Shown here piece after piece: positions 34,700-46,139 of a DNA stretch of 64,000 nucleotides. How positions within the stretch are numbered: position 1 is the first letter of the stretch; each line of letters starts with the position of its first letter. Position numbers and translations under genes: made by a program. The notes under the pieces were generated by a model. The model searched no databases, had not been told where the DNA came from, and saw nothing but the letters and a program-made list of their open reading frames with translations. Source of the DNA: Siphonodentalium dalli (Eukaryota > Mollusca > Scaphopoda > Gadilida > Siphonodentaliidae); assembly GCA_032622095.1 (NCBI GenBank), contig CP136063.1, positions 26,662,987 through 26,726,986 on the forward strand, given 5' to 3'.

Positions 34700-35870
34700 T
34701 AATAGCAAGGACAGAGGAAGTAGTGCATAATATTCACATGTGCATAATTTGTATCAGAAACCACCGAGACTGTCCTTCCCATGACAAAAAATATAGTTTC
34801 GTTGATTAGAAGGGTGTAATTGCACCGGTAATATAATTGTAAGTTGGGGTTATCTCAAATCAAAGGTCATTGTGTGATATACCCAAGTCCACTGACAATT
34901 TCACATGCCCATAAATTAACGGAGATGGGAAATGTGCTAAATATATCTTCACATATTTTAATATTGATGGTGACCAGGTGGACAAGTGCAAATGGTGAAT
35001 ACCCGTGAATAGAAAATTGCGAGAGCAATCGTTACTGACTTGTGGGAAGGAAAGCCGGTAATTAGTAATGAGCACAATGCGTTATTAATATCTTTGCACG
35101 ATCAACGATCGTTAACCTGTCCGTTGGATATTAAACTGTAAAACAGGGTATCCATATATGTCCGGTACTTTTCGACATCCGAAATAAAGAACTCTGAGTA
35201 ATCGCAGGCGAAAATGGTCATCGAATATCGGCCGTATAAACATTTCATCGAGTATACGATTAATCGTGGCACCCCTATCTGTCGGAGGGAAAAAACATTA
35301 CGAAGTTTTCATCGTAAAAGCATTGAGCCTTATGTTCAATGTAGAGAGAAGAGGCAAGCCACACTGTGGCTATTTTATCTAGCATCCGTGAGGAAAATTA
35401 TTGTAAAATATTGTAATGTAAAATATTGTAAATTATTACTTCTAATACATTTGGATAGGATTTTGTCAGGGACCAAACTCCAAACTGGAGCTTAGTGGAG
35501 ACGAGAACACGATATTGCATCCGGTGCACTGTTAAAAAATCCCGACGAGAACCCGAATGACTCTAAAGAGCATCGGTTTTTTCTATTGAGTGTTGTTTGA
35601 TGCAAACAAAAACGATATTTGTTCGAAGTGATTCTCGTAAATAAAACAAAATTGAAATATTTGTTAATGAAAATATCCACCCACGGACTACTGTCATTAA
35701 TAAGACAGTATTGTAGAATAAAAGATTGTTGAACAATTGTAAAACTAAATTGCGAAAATTGGAAAACACGTGCGTAGTGCACGAAATTAGGCAACTGCGT
35801 GTTGTCGTTCGCAATAGTATAAAGAGAAACGTTCATGAGAAATGAACAGATAAAAAATGCGACTTATCTT
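34700..35870. other. Intron, no recognisable feature
   Basis: AT-rich. GTAAAATATTGTAATGTAAA-type short repeats lie near 35400-35430. No supported ORF. Confidence 0.4.
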
Positions 35871-35879
35871 GCGTCTAGA

Positions 35880-36100
35880 AGAATTTAAAATGAATGAGGT
35901 CTTGTCTTTCAATCGCTGTTATAGTGAAATGACTCGCATGATTGGTCCAAAGATAGAATCGCCATTAATTGGCATTTGACAAGTGCGCGTACTCGAGGTA
36001 TTGCGTACCGATTTGTTTTTTTACGACTTCTAGAATCTTGCCAGCAAGAAATATATAACCATTAGTTTCAGTGTCCAAGATATATTTGACGGAGATACAG
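35880..36100. repeat. Repeat block shared, inverted, with 31184-31440
   Basis: ATGAGGTCTTGTCTTTCAAT, CGCTGTTATAGTGAAATGAC, and later AACCATTAGTTTCAGTGTCC, AAGATATATTTGACGGAGAT. The two pieces are in the opposite relative order to the left block, so this is not a simple terminal inverted repeat. Confidence 0.6.
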
Positions 36101-36309
36101 CAATTGTGTGGGCTGCGTCTCGTGAATATGTATTGAGAAATAACGTCACACGTAATGACATTAAATCTCAAGGAAACCCGCGAAATAAAAAACAAATCAA
36201 ATTTATTGTTTTAATGTTTTAAGTTATTTCCTTCATAAAAAGAGTCTTCGTGACAAAGAACCCTCTCAATACTTTAGAATATAGAATTAACCTTTAAACT
36301 AACAAAAAC

Positions 36310-36421
36310 CTGCCTGATCCTGCTGCAGGGTTAATACAGGTCCTCGTTCGTATCTTATTCCCAAGTCCACATGACGCGCTGCACGAACCAGTTGCCCACG
36401 ACGACCAATATCCATTAACTG
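36310..36421 (-). pseudogene. Truncated TSP1 exon (5' two-thirds only)
   Basis: The acceptor side is intact (GTTCCAG) and the frame reads AVNGYWSSWATGSCSASCG, then NKIRTRTCINPAAGSG. Homology with the exon at 37273-37443 then stops, and a stop codon follows within a few residues. Cysteines 4-6 are missing and there is no convincing donor. It is a duplication product cut off in mid-exon; if spliced in, it would truncate the protein. Flanking intron 36422-36960 is a close copy of 37444-37950. Confidence 0.8.
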
Positions 36422-36965
36422 CTGGAACGATGCGACACTATCAATAGCTTCCATAACGTGTCAGATATGCGCACGCTTTGTGTTATTAATTATATAATTT
36501 CAATTCTTCTCATATTTAATTAAATAGCGACAAGTTCACATAGCATCCCACGAATAGGTTATAGTTCATTAATCGACATGGTTTGTTCCCCGGTACACGT
36601 AGCATCCACCGAATAGGTTATAGTTCATTAATCGACATGGTTTGATCCTCGGTACACATATCATGCCACGAATAGGTTATAGTTCATTAATCGACATGGT
36701 TTGTTCCTCGGAACCTGAACCTTACAAAGGCGAGCATTAATCAAAGTGTATAGATAATGTATCTCTTCCGGACCACAATTATAACAACATCAGTTTTATA
36801 AAACCTGTTTTTATGAACACATACATTTTGTTTATAAACCAGATTTCATGACTACAAATAACTTTTCTGCGAATAAAACACTGACAAAATTAAGATTTGA
36901 GTATTTTACTTGTCTACAAATGCATAATAAACAGATTTATTACTGATGTTGCAGAGCAAAATATC
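36422..36965. repeat. Duplicated intron block with three 62-bp repeats
   Basis: Shares CATAACGTGTCAGATATGCG, CACGCTTTGTGTTATTAATT, then units ACATAGCATCCCACGAATAG plus GTTATAGTTCATTAATCGAC plus ATGGTTTGTTCC (three here), and GAACCTGAACCTTACAAAGG, with 37444-37950. The third copy, after 39367, has a single unit. Confidence 0.85.
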
Positions 36966-37272
36966 TGACATTTAGACTTGTTTGAGAGTGCATGATAACA
37001 AGAAAGAGTTATCCGACCTGTTAGACTCTGAACGTGTCAAGGCCGATCTGTCCCACACATCTTTGAAAAATCGTGAGAACATAGGGAATGGACTCAGTTT
37101 AAAATGGAATCTATGTGGTGATAACTTCAGTTCGTTGAACACATAATTTTTTTTGACGATTAGGTACATTAACAAAGAATACTTCTCAGCAGCAAACCTA
37201 CACACGGTGAGGTACATTAACAAATAATATGTGGGCGATTGTAACGTTGACAACCAACACAGTTATACATAC

Positions 37273-37443
37273 CAACGCATTCCGCTTCTCTACACAGCAG
37301 CGTTTCTTCTGTATCTCCCTTACACGCCTCACCGCCTGACCCTACTGTGGGGTTAATACAGGTCCTCGTCCGTATCTTATTCCCAATTCCGCATGACGCG
37401 CTGCACAAGCCAGTTGCCCACGACGACCAATATCCATTAACTG
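37273..37443 (-). CDS. TSP1 exon 4
   Basis: 171-bp exon, phase 1-1, acceptor GTTCCAG, donor CGTTG/GTATGT. One full TSP1 repeat: NGYWSSWATGLCSASCG, NKIRTRTCINPTVGSGG, EACKGDTEETLLC and EAECV, with six cysteines. W-S-S-W and C-S-A-S-C-G carry the usual C-mannosylation and O-fucosylation-type sites. By eye 8 of 57 residues differ from the exon at 39197-39367, and flanking intron is also shared on both sides, so whole exon-plus-intron blocks were duplicated. It belongs to the minus-strand TSP1 gene that starts at 48268. Confidence 0.88.
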
Positions 37444-37980
37444 CTGGAACGATGCGACACTATCAATAGCTTCCATAACGTGTCAGATATTCGCACGCTT
37501 TGTGTTATTAATTATATTATTTCAAATCTTCTTAAACTTGTTTGATAGTGTATTTAATTAAATAGCAACAAGTTCACATAGCATCCCACGAATAGGTTAT
37601 AGTTCATTAATCGACATGGTTTGTTCCTCGGTACACATAGCATGCCACGAATAGGTTTTAGTTCATTAATCGACATGGTTTGTTCCTCGGAACCTGAACC
37701 TTACAAAGGCGAGCATTAATCAAAGTGTATAGATAATGTATCTCTTCCGGACCACAATTATAACATCAGTTTTATAAAACCTGTTTTTATGAACACATAT
37801 ATTTTGTTTATAATACCAGATTTCATGACTACAAATAACTTTTCTGCGAATAAAACACTGACAAACTTAAGATTTGAGTATTTTACTTGTCTACAAATGC
37901 ATAATATAGAGGCTTATTTCAGATGTTGCAGAGCAAAATATCTGACATATAGACTTGGTGAGAGTGATAACAAGAAATAG
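37444..37980. repeat. Duplicated intron block with two 62-bp repeats
   Basis: Parallel to 36422-36965, but with two units of the CACGAATAGGTTATAGTTCA repeat instead of three and a few small indels. It continues to GACTACAAATAACTTTTCTG and the ATCTGACATATAGACTTG end. Confidence 0.85.
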
Positions 37981-38029
37981 TTCTCCCGCCTGTTACACTC
38001 TGAATGTTTTATGGCCGATCTCTCCCATA

Positions 38030-38145
38030 AAGTTGTATCTGTATAGTACCATAAACATCTAAATAAAAGAATATTAATTCACAGAATTGTTGCCGGACAG
38101 GGATATTCGATTCAGATTTATACCCCTGACACTACGATATAATAT
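38030..38145 (-). repeat. Fragment of the TTAA-MITE family
   Basis: AATATTAATTCACAGAATTG then TTGCCGGACAGGGATATTCG and TTCAGATTTATACCCCTGAC resemble the right subterminal region of the MITEs at 16.2 and 21.0 kb. Confidence 0.4.
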
Positions 38146-38457
38146 TGTTGAAAGTAATGAGTGTGTCTCGGACAAGGGGCGGTGAGAAACACAATTATTT
38201 CCTCTCTTTAAACAAACCAGTTTCCAATCTCATCTCCCTCATTTTGTGAATCATTTAAAACTTTGTGTCAAGCTTCAATTTTACATCTCGTATTGGTTGG
38301 AATAATAACTCGAATTTTGAAATGTGGTAATTTTATATAGTAATTAATAGTTCAATGTTATGTTATTGTATTGAGCTGTTTATTTCGAACATAATAGGTA
38401 TACATACATCCAATTGGCCATTCAGGGAAGTAATGGCTATATTAGCTCTTACAGTAC

Positions 38458-38617
38458 CTGCAGAGTCGATTTCTTCACACAACGCCGTCTCCTCGTCGGC
38501 AACATTGCACGTCAGATCCTTCTGAGGAACTTTTACATTTCCTGGTCATTATCGTAAACCCTTTACCACAGGACACACTGCATGAGCCAACGGTCCACGG
38601 CGACCAATTCCCTTTGA
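38458..38617 (-). CDS. TSP1 exon 3, frameshifted
   Basis: Acceptor CCGACAG and donor GCAG/GTACTG are present. The frame starts VKGNWSPWTVGSCSVSCG, then TIMTRKCK. At a run of four A the frame must move by one base to keep TSP1-like sequence (LTCNVADEETALCEE); in the original frame a stop follows soon. Exon length is 160 bp, not a multiple of three, whereas its sisters are 168-174, which agrees with one extra base. Even after the shift the sixth cysteine is missing (ends EEIDSAG). This is either a real pseudo-exon or a homopolymer sequencing error. The intron around it shares GAGGTACATTAACAAA and CAGCAGCAAACCTACA with 37160-37215. Confidence 0.7.
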
Positions 38618-38779
38618 CTGTCGGAATGAAAATTGTGCAATTTATTAGCTGATGCTATAGGGACAACAGTTTTCTTATTTTCTAACTTGACGATGAGGTA
38701 CATTAACAAAAATATACTGCTCAGCAGCAAACCTACATGCTGATGAGGTACATTATAGGCACTCAATCCGATTAAGCAC

Positions 38780-39125
38780 GCCTCAATTACTATTTATTGG
38801 CTTGGGGGGGGTAAAAAATTTGATTCCAATCGAGGAACCAACCCGTCAAAGTTCAGAGTGATCAGATGTCGATTTTTTAAATCTATTATTTTTCATTACC
38901 TGGAATATTTAGTGACCCAGTAAAAGTCGATGAGAAGACTCTCTCGGACCAAATAACGGATGAAGATTGATAACTCTAAAGTGGCTTTTTTGTGTCAGAT
39001 ATTTGACAAATCGCAAAAAAATCGTCTTTAAGTTCATTTTTACTACAGTGGATTGTGGTGAGCATTATTTTTGTGCAATTAATCGATTCTGATAACTGAA
39101 GCGGCATTTCAAAAAAAATGTTGTT
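38780..39125 (-). repeat. Dispersed repeat shared with 43540-43790 and 44160-45000
   Basis: CACTCAATCCGATT, the GGACCAAATAACGGATGAAG block and CAATTAATCGATTCTGATAA then CTGAAG are the reverse complement of CTTCAGTTATCA-AATTGATT and the GGTCCGATAT region at 43.6 kb; also 44.9 kb. Likely a diverged DNA element. Confidence 0.5.
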
Positions 39126-39196
39126 GTTGGTCTCTCATGATATGGGGACCATATGTGGGCGATTGTAACGTTGACAACCAATATAGTTATACATAC

Positions 39197-39367
39197 CAAC
39201 GCATTCCGCTTCTCTGCACAGCATCGTTTCGTCTGTGTCTCCCTTACACGCCTCACCGCCTGGTCCTGCTGTGGGGTTAATACAGTTCCTCGTTCGTATC
39301 TTATTCCCAATGCCACATGACGCGCTGCACGAGCCAGTTACCCACGACGACCAATATCCATCAACTG
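39197..39367 (-). CDS. TSP1 exon 2 of the 36-39 kb cluster (third exon of the gene)
   Basis: 171-bp exon, phase 1-1, acceptor GTTCCAG, donor CGTTG/GTATGT. One full TSP1 repeat: DGYWSSWVTGSCSASCG, NKIRTRNCINPTAGPGG, EACKGDTDETMLC and EAECV, with six cysteines and intact W-x-x-W and C-x-x-S-C-G sites. It is a close copy of the exon at 37273-37443. The shared sequence extends into both introns (GTGGGCGATTGTAACGTTGA on the donor side, 39152 and 37228; CATAACGT-TCAGATATGCGC on the acceptor side), ending near 39550. Confidence 0.88.
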
Positions 39368-39559
39368 CTGGAACGATGCGACACTATTAATAGCTTCCAT
39401 AACGTATCAGATATGCGCACGCTTTGTGTTATTAATTATATAATTTCAATTCTTCTCATATTTAATTAAATAGCGACAAGTTCACATAGCATCCCACGAA
39501 TAGGTTATAGTTCATTAATCGACATGGTTTGTTCCCCGGTACACATAGCATCTTAAAAT

Positions 39560-40725
39560 TGTTTGATAGTGTATGATAACAAGACATGATAACATTTATT
39601 TATAAGTATTTCAATTATCATTTCACCCAACCTTGGGTGTTTATCTCACAGTTGTTTCTGAAATGATCTGTGTGTCGACTGAGAACACATGGAGGATTTG
39701 TGTAAATGTTAGCCCAAACTACATTTCGAAGTAACGACGGCTTTGTTGTTTATTTCGAGGAATAATACAGCATCAGATGAATTCAGCCCAAATATATTGC
39801 CAGGTGTCGAGGGTCTAACTCTATACTGAGCAATAAAAAAGTAATATAATAAATACCGAGTATATTTAATTTAACGCCAATGGGTTGTTTATGTGCGTTT
39901 AAGAGTGTATTTATGCCTAAAGAAAAGTGACATAACGATCTTAAATGGGTACTGTACGCCAATTTCAATAAATTCCCGGTAACAATTGCGATCTAATATC
40001 AATATTATATTTTAAAATAACGTATTTGAGTCGACGATGTCTACTGAAAACGTTCCGGTTTACAGGCTATCATAAAAGTAAAATTGAATTATTTAATATA
40101 AATGAATTTATGACTGGAGTCATAAAATGGCGAATTATGCCATTACGAGTTACCGTTCTTGAAATCTCACATGTTGGGTGTCTTTTAACGACGGCCGTTT
40201 ACGACGAACATTATTGAGTTGCGAACAAAACATGTTAGATGCAAAAGGAAGTCCCGCTATAATAAATTTGGAAAAAAAGAGAAGAAACAAGATTCATAAA
40301 GCGTCAAGACGGTCAAGTATTTTTATAGGGGTGAGATTGTTCGATGAAAGAGATTGCAGGCATCAATTGAACTTCCGGTTCATCCTGCAACCTGCGTCTT
40401 CTCCGGTGAAGGTCAAAAACATGGCGCGTAGTTTGAAATCGTAATATTTTTATTTCCAAGATCAATATTTTCGTCGCTAAATTAGGTTTATACGAAACTC
40501 ATATAACACGAACACAATCTAACTTGAAAGTTAGATCAATGGGAGTAAATAAAAAAATTGCCTATCTCTGTGTACAGTACCCCTTTAAAATGAATTGGCC
40601 GGTATATTTTATTAGTTATCAGGGTTACCAGGGTCGTAGTTGCATAAATTACAATATATCTTATTTTTATGCTAAGATAATTGCGTGGTTATTTGTTATG
40701 GCTTGATCGGTATTGAGGTTAACAC
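39560..40725. other. Intron, no recognisable feature
   Basis: Only short unsupported ORFs. The plus-strand open frame near 40180-40444 is Lys/Arg-rich but has no domain, start context or splice sites I can support. Confidence 0.4.
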
Positions 40726-40730
40726 AAATC

Positions 40731-40755
40731 CCATATTTGGAAATTCCAAATATGG
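40731..40755. repeat. 25-bp perfect palindrome
   Basis: CCATATTTGGAA-TTCCAAATATGG with one central base, i.e. 12-bp arms. CCATATTTGG also matches the serum-response CArG box form CC(A/T)6GG; two such boxes lie face to face. Chance or a real site cannot be told from sequence alone. Confidence 0.7.
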
Positions 40756-41779
40756 AAATTGACTTGCGCATGCGCAAAACAGATACAATGGTCTTACTAA
40801 AAACGAAGCAATAAACGATTGATAACAATAAAGACCGATGCAGTTAAATAACGACATTGCATGGCGGTGTATTGTGTTTTTAAGAGTGTGTTGATGTCTA
40901 AATGGATGTGATTAACTATTAAAAATTATTTCGCCTACATATTTCGATTATCAGGTCCGCAGTTCGATCATGAAACAATATTTCTGACATTTATGTTAAG
41001 ATTATTGCTTGGTATTTGTTTCCCACCAGATAGCAGCTCTCGGTAATATTGATGGAATTTCGAACAGAGACATTTTCGACCCACCTTCTCTCCAGATATT
41101 GATCGCCTTGAGAAGCGAAGTAATATTGTCCAGTTCCATGTCTAAAATTCTAAATACGCGTCTTATTCTCACTTATACCATTTTACATCAGTTTTATTCT
41201 ATTTGTTGTTGAGTATCTCATTACTTTGATCAAATTTGCGCTTGTGTTATTCTCACAAAAGGTAAATTTGATGCGTGTTTACATTTCACAATTTCGTATG
41301 CCGTGTACACGACAGTACAGTAGGCCTAACACTAACAGTCTGCGACGGAATTCGACATGTCCGAGCCATTGATTCCTTAATTACGAGACTAATTAATCGA
41401 ATGCGGTCAAATTTTTGCATATAACATGACTCATGTGTTATTCTGCACCATTCTGACGAGTGCCGACTTTCATTTCGGATTATTTTCGTTTTTATCGAAA
41501 TATAACCGTTCTCTATGGAGATTCCCATGTAAATGTTTCAACCAAAAAAAAATTAATTGTTTTGTCAATTTCAAGCTAGTTTATAGCATGGTGAGGGCAT
41601 AATTTGGCCTATCGAGTGATGGTAGACGTTCCTGGAGTGTGCACAACAAATTTTGTCTCAACGAAGCAGGCTAAAATAAAGAAATTGTCAATTTTACTTT
41701 GCGTGTGAAGAAAATATTCATTTAAACTTCCAAAATTGGTTGAAATATGCTGAACAACATTCAGTTGAATGGTGACATC

Positions 41780-42250
41780 ATTTATAGTCACCGACTAACT
41801 TCCATGATGAATCAAATTTGTTTTTATTGGTGACAATTATGTCGCGAGAGATAAAAATGTTAATTTTCTGAAGAAAATGTTAAATTTTAGCTGATTTTAA
41901 TTAATTTACTGATTAATATTTGTTCTGAAGGGTATCGTGTGGGCCAAGATTCTGGCCTGCGCCTTAGGTGGCGGAGTACTGCTCAAATTTCAATTTATAT
42001 TGACAAAATTGTCGCGAATAATTTGTCGGTCGATTAACATTTTTTCACATTTGCTTATTATCAATTCAGAAGGGTATCGGGTGGGGGCAAAAATTCTGGC
42101 CTGTGCCTTGAGGGGAGGGGGGTGGGGGGGGGGGGTGGAGTACTATCCAAATTTCAATTATCGACAAAATATCTATAATCACCAACTAACTTCCACAATG
42201 AAATAGATATGTTTTTATTGGTGACAATTATGTCGCAAAAGATTACTATA
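41780..42250 (+). repeat. Diverged direct repeats, two units
   Basis: AGTCACCGACTAACTTCCAT, TTTTTATTGGTGACAATTAT and GTCGC occur at 41787-41850 and 42175-42235. TCTGGCCTG-GCCTTAG-GG, GAGTACT and TTCAATT occur at 41950-42000 and 42090-42160. A G-run is near 42116-42137 and a C-run near 42310. Confidence 0.6.
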
Positions 42251-42689
42251 TAGTCCCATCAATTACTATAGGATTCTGGCACCATCTCTAGAGATAATTC
42301 AGATCGAGACCCCCCCCCCCCATTTTATAGCTTTGGTGCAACAGTACAGTACTACAGTTGTGATGCATTAATGGTCAACATTGGTCGTTATCGCTCTGCT
42401 AATTAATATTATTCCATCGGTATGAACTCCTAATTCCCCATATAGCTGACCCTACCCCCACCAAATTATCGGTACTTAGGCTTGAACATACCTAGTTATG
42501 TTGCCTACGGTACACACCAGACATCGCGAAATGTAAACGCGCTTCAAGTTTCCATTTTCTGAGAAAAACACAGGTGAAAACACGGCTACATAGGAAATGT
42601 TTGCACAGAAAAATATGTGAACTCGTATCTGTGAGTTGAACTTGTTCAAAAACAAAGAAAGAAAGATCCCAAATCAAGTCCCTGTCCAA

Positions 42690-42925
42690 ATACCCAAATA
42701 CACTGATGTGAGGTTTAATGATAACTCCATATATCTACATAACCAATACAAGGATGTGAGGTTCAATGATACTCCATCTACATAACCAATATAAGGATGT
42801 GAGGTTTAATGATAACTCCATCTACATAACCAATATAAGGATGTGAGGTTTAATGATAACTCCATCTACATAACCGATATAAGTATGTGAGGTTTAATGA
42901 TAACCCCATTCAAATAACTAATAAA
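42690..42925 (+). repeat. 44-bp tandem repeat, about 5 units
   Basis: ATAAGGATGTGAGGTTTAAT, GATAACTCCATCTACATAAC, CAAT repeats. The outer units are diverged. Confidence 0.8.
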
Positions 42926-42959
42926 TATGAGTGAAAATAAAACAAGTCAACTAGCTAAC

Positions 42960-43370
42960 ATTGAAATTCCCTGCAATTTGAATATATACACGATTTTTGT
43001 TGTGCCCCCCCCCCCCCCCAAATGTTCTGTCTCCTTGTATGCATGTCTATCCGTCTAAATTGCTAGAAATGAACTTCCCTGCAATTGGTATATATAAACG
43101 ATTTTTTGTGATCCCAACTGTCCTGTATGTATGTCTGACACACTTTATGCAACTTTAGGCATATTTTGGGAAAAATCCATGATGGCATCCAATATGGTCG
43201 TGTGTGGGAAAGAACGGGAGCGACGATTATTTTAGGCCACAGATGTCATGTTTGTCTGGTATTTATGTATGTCTATTTCTGACATACTTCATGCTATTTT
43301 TTGCACATTTTGGACACATTTTTGCCAATTTGGTGGGAGGGACGGAACGGGGGCGACACCTTCGACGCCG
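42960..43370 (+). repeat. Diverged direct repeats with C-run
   Basis: AATTCCCTGCAATTTG-ATAT and CACGATTTTT recur as CTTCCCTGCAATTGGTATAT and AACGATTTTTT. TATGTATGTCTG-ACA-ACTT then ATGC-A-TTT recurs at 43125 and 43262; GGGAGCGACG recurs as CGGGGGCGACA. A C-run lies at 43004-43020. Confidence 0.55.
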
Positions 43371-43539
43371 ACTGTATTTTACATATGACTGTCACAGGGT
43401 GTCGTTGGTCTTTGGAACTTTGAAGCTCAAATATTGCGTGTTGGCCTTTGCACGATGCATACATGTAATACATACATGTGCGATGCCACACAGGCACACA
43501 CATGTTATTGCTGCAACACGGATGCGAAAAGGTTAAAGG

Positions 43540-43790
43540 TGCTCAATCTGATTCGATAGTGGCCCCCATATAATCGGATTAAAAAAAGATTTTTACAAAT
43601 GCCACTTCAGTTATCAATTGATTAATTGCTAAAAAATATTCGTAAGGACTGTCGACTATAGTACAAAATTGCCTTATTATCCACATAAAGCCTCTTCATT
43701 TTAGTTATCCATTTTCATTCGCAATTTGGTCCGATATCAGAAACTTGTACACTAGGGGAGGCCAAATTCATGTTTGATAACCAATTACTC
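43540..43790 (+). repeat. Dispersed repeat, second copy (see 38780-39125)
   Basis: GTGCTCAATCTGATTCGATA, GCCACTTCAGTTATCAATTG then ATTAATTG, and TTGGTCCGATAT match 38780-39125 in reverse. CCCTTCAGTTATCAGAATCG then ATTAATTGTCG recurs at 44890-44925. Confidence 0.5.
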
Positions 43791-43819
43791 GTAAAAGCTT
43801 CAGCATAAATCAGATTTCC

Positions 43820-44090
43820 ATTACACTTCAGTTTAATAGCATTGCACTTTAGCATAATTCAAAATTCCATATTTCAAAACTCCACTGGAGCTGAAATAGA
43901 ACAGCCAATTACTGATACTAGTAACTTTTAATATATATCTACCTTAGATGATACAATTATATGTAAGGTAGTAAGTCTATGAAAACCTATTACGTTTAAG
44001 CATAATAGCACTACACTTAAGCGTAATAGAGTTGTGAGTGAGTTATTATGCTTAAGTGTAAGTGTATTACGCTTAAGTGTGATTAACTAT
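43820..44090. repeat. Cluster of 'CACTTAAGCGTAATA' motifs in both orientations
   Basis: CACTTCAGTTTAATAGCA, TGCACTTTAGCATAA, TTAAGCATAATAGCACTACA, CACTTAAGCGTAATAG, then inverted TTATGCTTAAGTGTA and TATTACGCTTAAGTGTG. Can form alternative hairpins. Confidence 0.6.
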
Positions 44091-44959
44091 TAAAATTTAA
44101 TTTGTCCTCCCATAGTCGACTGCTTATTCGGACACTAATAATTCTCAATTGTGACAAACAACAGATTATTAAATTCAATCTGATACTTAAGATCGGTTAT
44201 TTGGCTCGAATTAAATAGTGTTGCCCACCAAATAAATATAAATTGAGGGCCGTTTAATCCAATTATTTTAAAGCACTATCGAATATAAAATCTGAAATTT
44301 TTCACACAAAAATTATATACATGTATATATATAAATGATAAACAACTTTTAAGTTACAATGTGCATACTGTATTTGCTAAACAAGCTAGATAAACCATGA
44401 TAATTGGTACTTTTCACACCCAAAACTACCAACCTATCCCAATTTTTACACTTTAACTCAATCTGTCTTTAGATTCAATATAAATATTTGACATTTCCAC
44501 AATGACATATTTCATCGATATATAACAACCAGACCAGATGACGGGCAGATAAAACACAGATTATCTCGGTTACACCAATCTGTCAACTCAGCCAAGTGAC
44601 CACTCCTCTGATTTGATTAGTAAGCGAGAAAGCATACATGTACATATCCACTACAAGTTATGTCTTTACAACAATATCATTTACAATAGTGTCCATGGCC
44701 CTCTGACTGGGCAAACGTTTTTCATTCATTGTCGACACATTTGAAAATCAACATTCCACTTTGCTCCGATATTCGAACGATCCACAAAATACAACTCGGC
44801 CCAAATGCCTCTTCGTATCTATTCATATAGGTCCTGAATTCCATTCAATTTTCATTTAAAGATACCGATTCCAACAACATTTATAGAATCCCCTTCAGTT
44901 ATCAGAATCGATTAATTGTCGAAAAATAAAACTAACCGCTATCAAATATAGTATAATTG

Positions 44960-45930
44960 TATAGTGCCAATTGTATACCCTTCTTTGATGCTTCCATATT
45001 GCAACTGCTGAATTTTTTATAAAAATTATAGAAAAAATAGCCCCTCCCGCCGACAGTCATCTATGATTTTGTTTTCCTATCATCGGTCCGTAATCGATCC
45101 ATCGATATACCGTTTAAGTAACCCATGTTCACGTCGTACGTGATCACGGCAAATACCTGCTGATCAGTTATTGATGAACTACACAATTCACATGTCAACA
45201 CACGACATGGCGGCTGTATTAGCAGCTAACGAGAACATTCATGGCCACCAAGGTGATCCTAGTCCTTTCAGTCAATACGGTAGAAATTAAACGATTTGTT
45301 ACGTCTAATTACCGGTACTTAATTACACTCAGTTGTTATGTCGCTAATGTGTCAAACGCCAATCAAAATTGCAGGACAATTTTAACAGAGCTGAATTATT
45401 GTATGCTAAATAGTTTATGGGTGACCTGATGCATGCATCTTAGTTTTCTTGTATCTAATTAATGCTTTTCATTGCTTATTGATACGTATTATGTGTCTTC
45501 ACTGTGTGTCGCGGAGTTGGTATTGGATGTCTGACGTGTCAATATGAACTATTTACATAGCGCGTCTGCGTTACACTTAATCGTGTTCGTTGATTGGTTA
45601 ACTGCCTAATTAGTTCACCAGTTTCACGCATAGATGTGAATGGAGCAGAATGCATTCACGGCATTACTATACCAAACTTGATAATGCATACACAGCAATA
45701 ATTAGTACATGTTCATGTATAACTGGCGAATCTTCTATATTCAGCAGCCGTATATATTTCCAGATAGTATGCAGATAATCAATCACGTAAAATTCGTGAA
45801 TGAAATAGTCCTGAAAATTATGGTGCCTATTTATAGAACAGGTTAATGTCCCAACAAAGCGGAAATGGCCGAGTTGTTGAGAATGTAATAGCGGTTTGCT
45901 TGTTTCTTAATTGTGCTGCAACGCTGTGAA
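44960..45930. other. Intron, no recognisable feature
   Basis: No domain or repeat seen apart from short ORFs. Confidence 0.4.
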
Positions 45931-45934
45931 TATA

Positions 45935-46025
45935 TGTCATAACGTGTCAGATACATGTATGCTTTGTGCATTATTAACTAAACTGTTTGAATTTTCTGAT
46001 ATCTCATTTAATAAAATACAAGTGA
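45935..46025. repeat. Relic of TSP1-exon flanking intron without an exon
   Basis: CATAACGTGTCAGATACATG, TATGCTTTGTGCATTATTAA, then a TCTCATTTAAT-AAATA-CAAG block align in order with the acceptor-side intron of the duplicated TSP1 exons (36457-36540, 37476-37570, 39405-39480). The sequence just left of it (TGCTGCAACGCTG) resembles CTGCTGGAACGATG, but no TSP1 codons follow. Confidence 0.55.
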
Positions 46026-46139
46026 ATGCAGCGCAAAGAGTATCCACAGCAAATGTGGCTTTTGCTGATATTTATCAATGTTTTGATGTGGAAAATGTAC
46101 GTATATAGTAATAAGTTCGCGATGGTCGCTCATATCATA

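Noticed and set aside
40178-40444. Basic plus-strand ORF of 88 codons
   Set aside because: No recognisable domain, splice signal or repeat support; length within chance for this composition.
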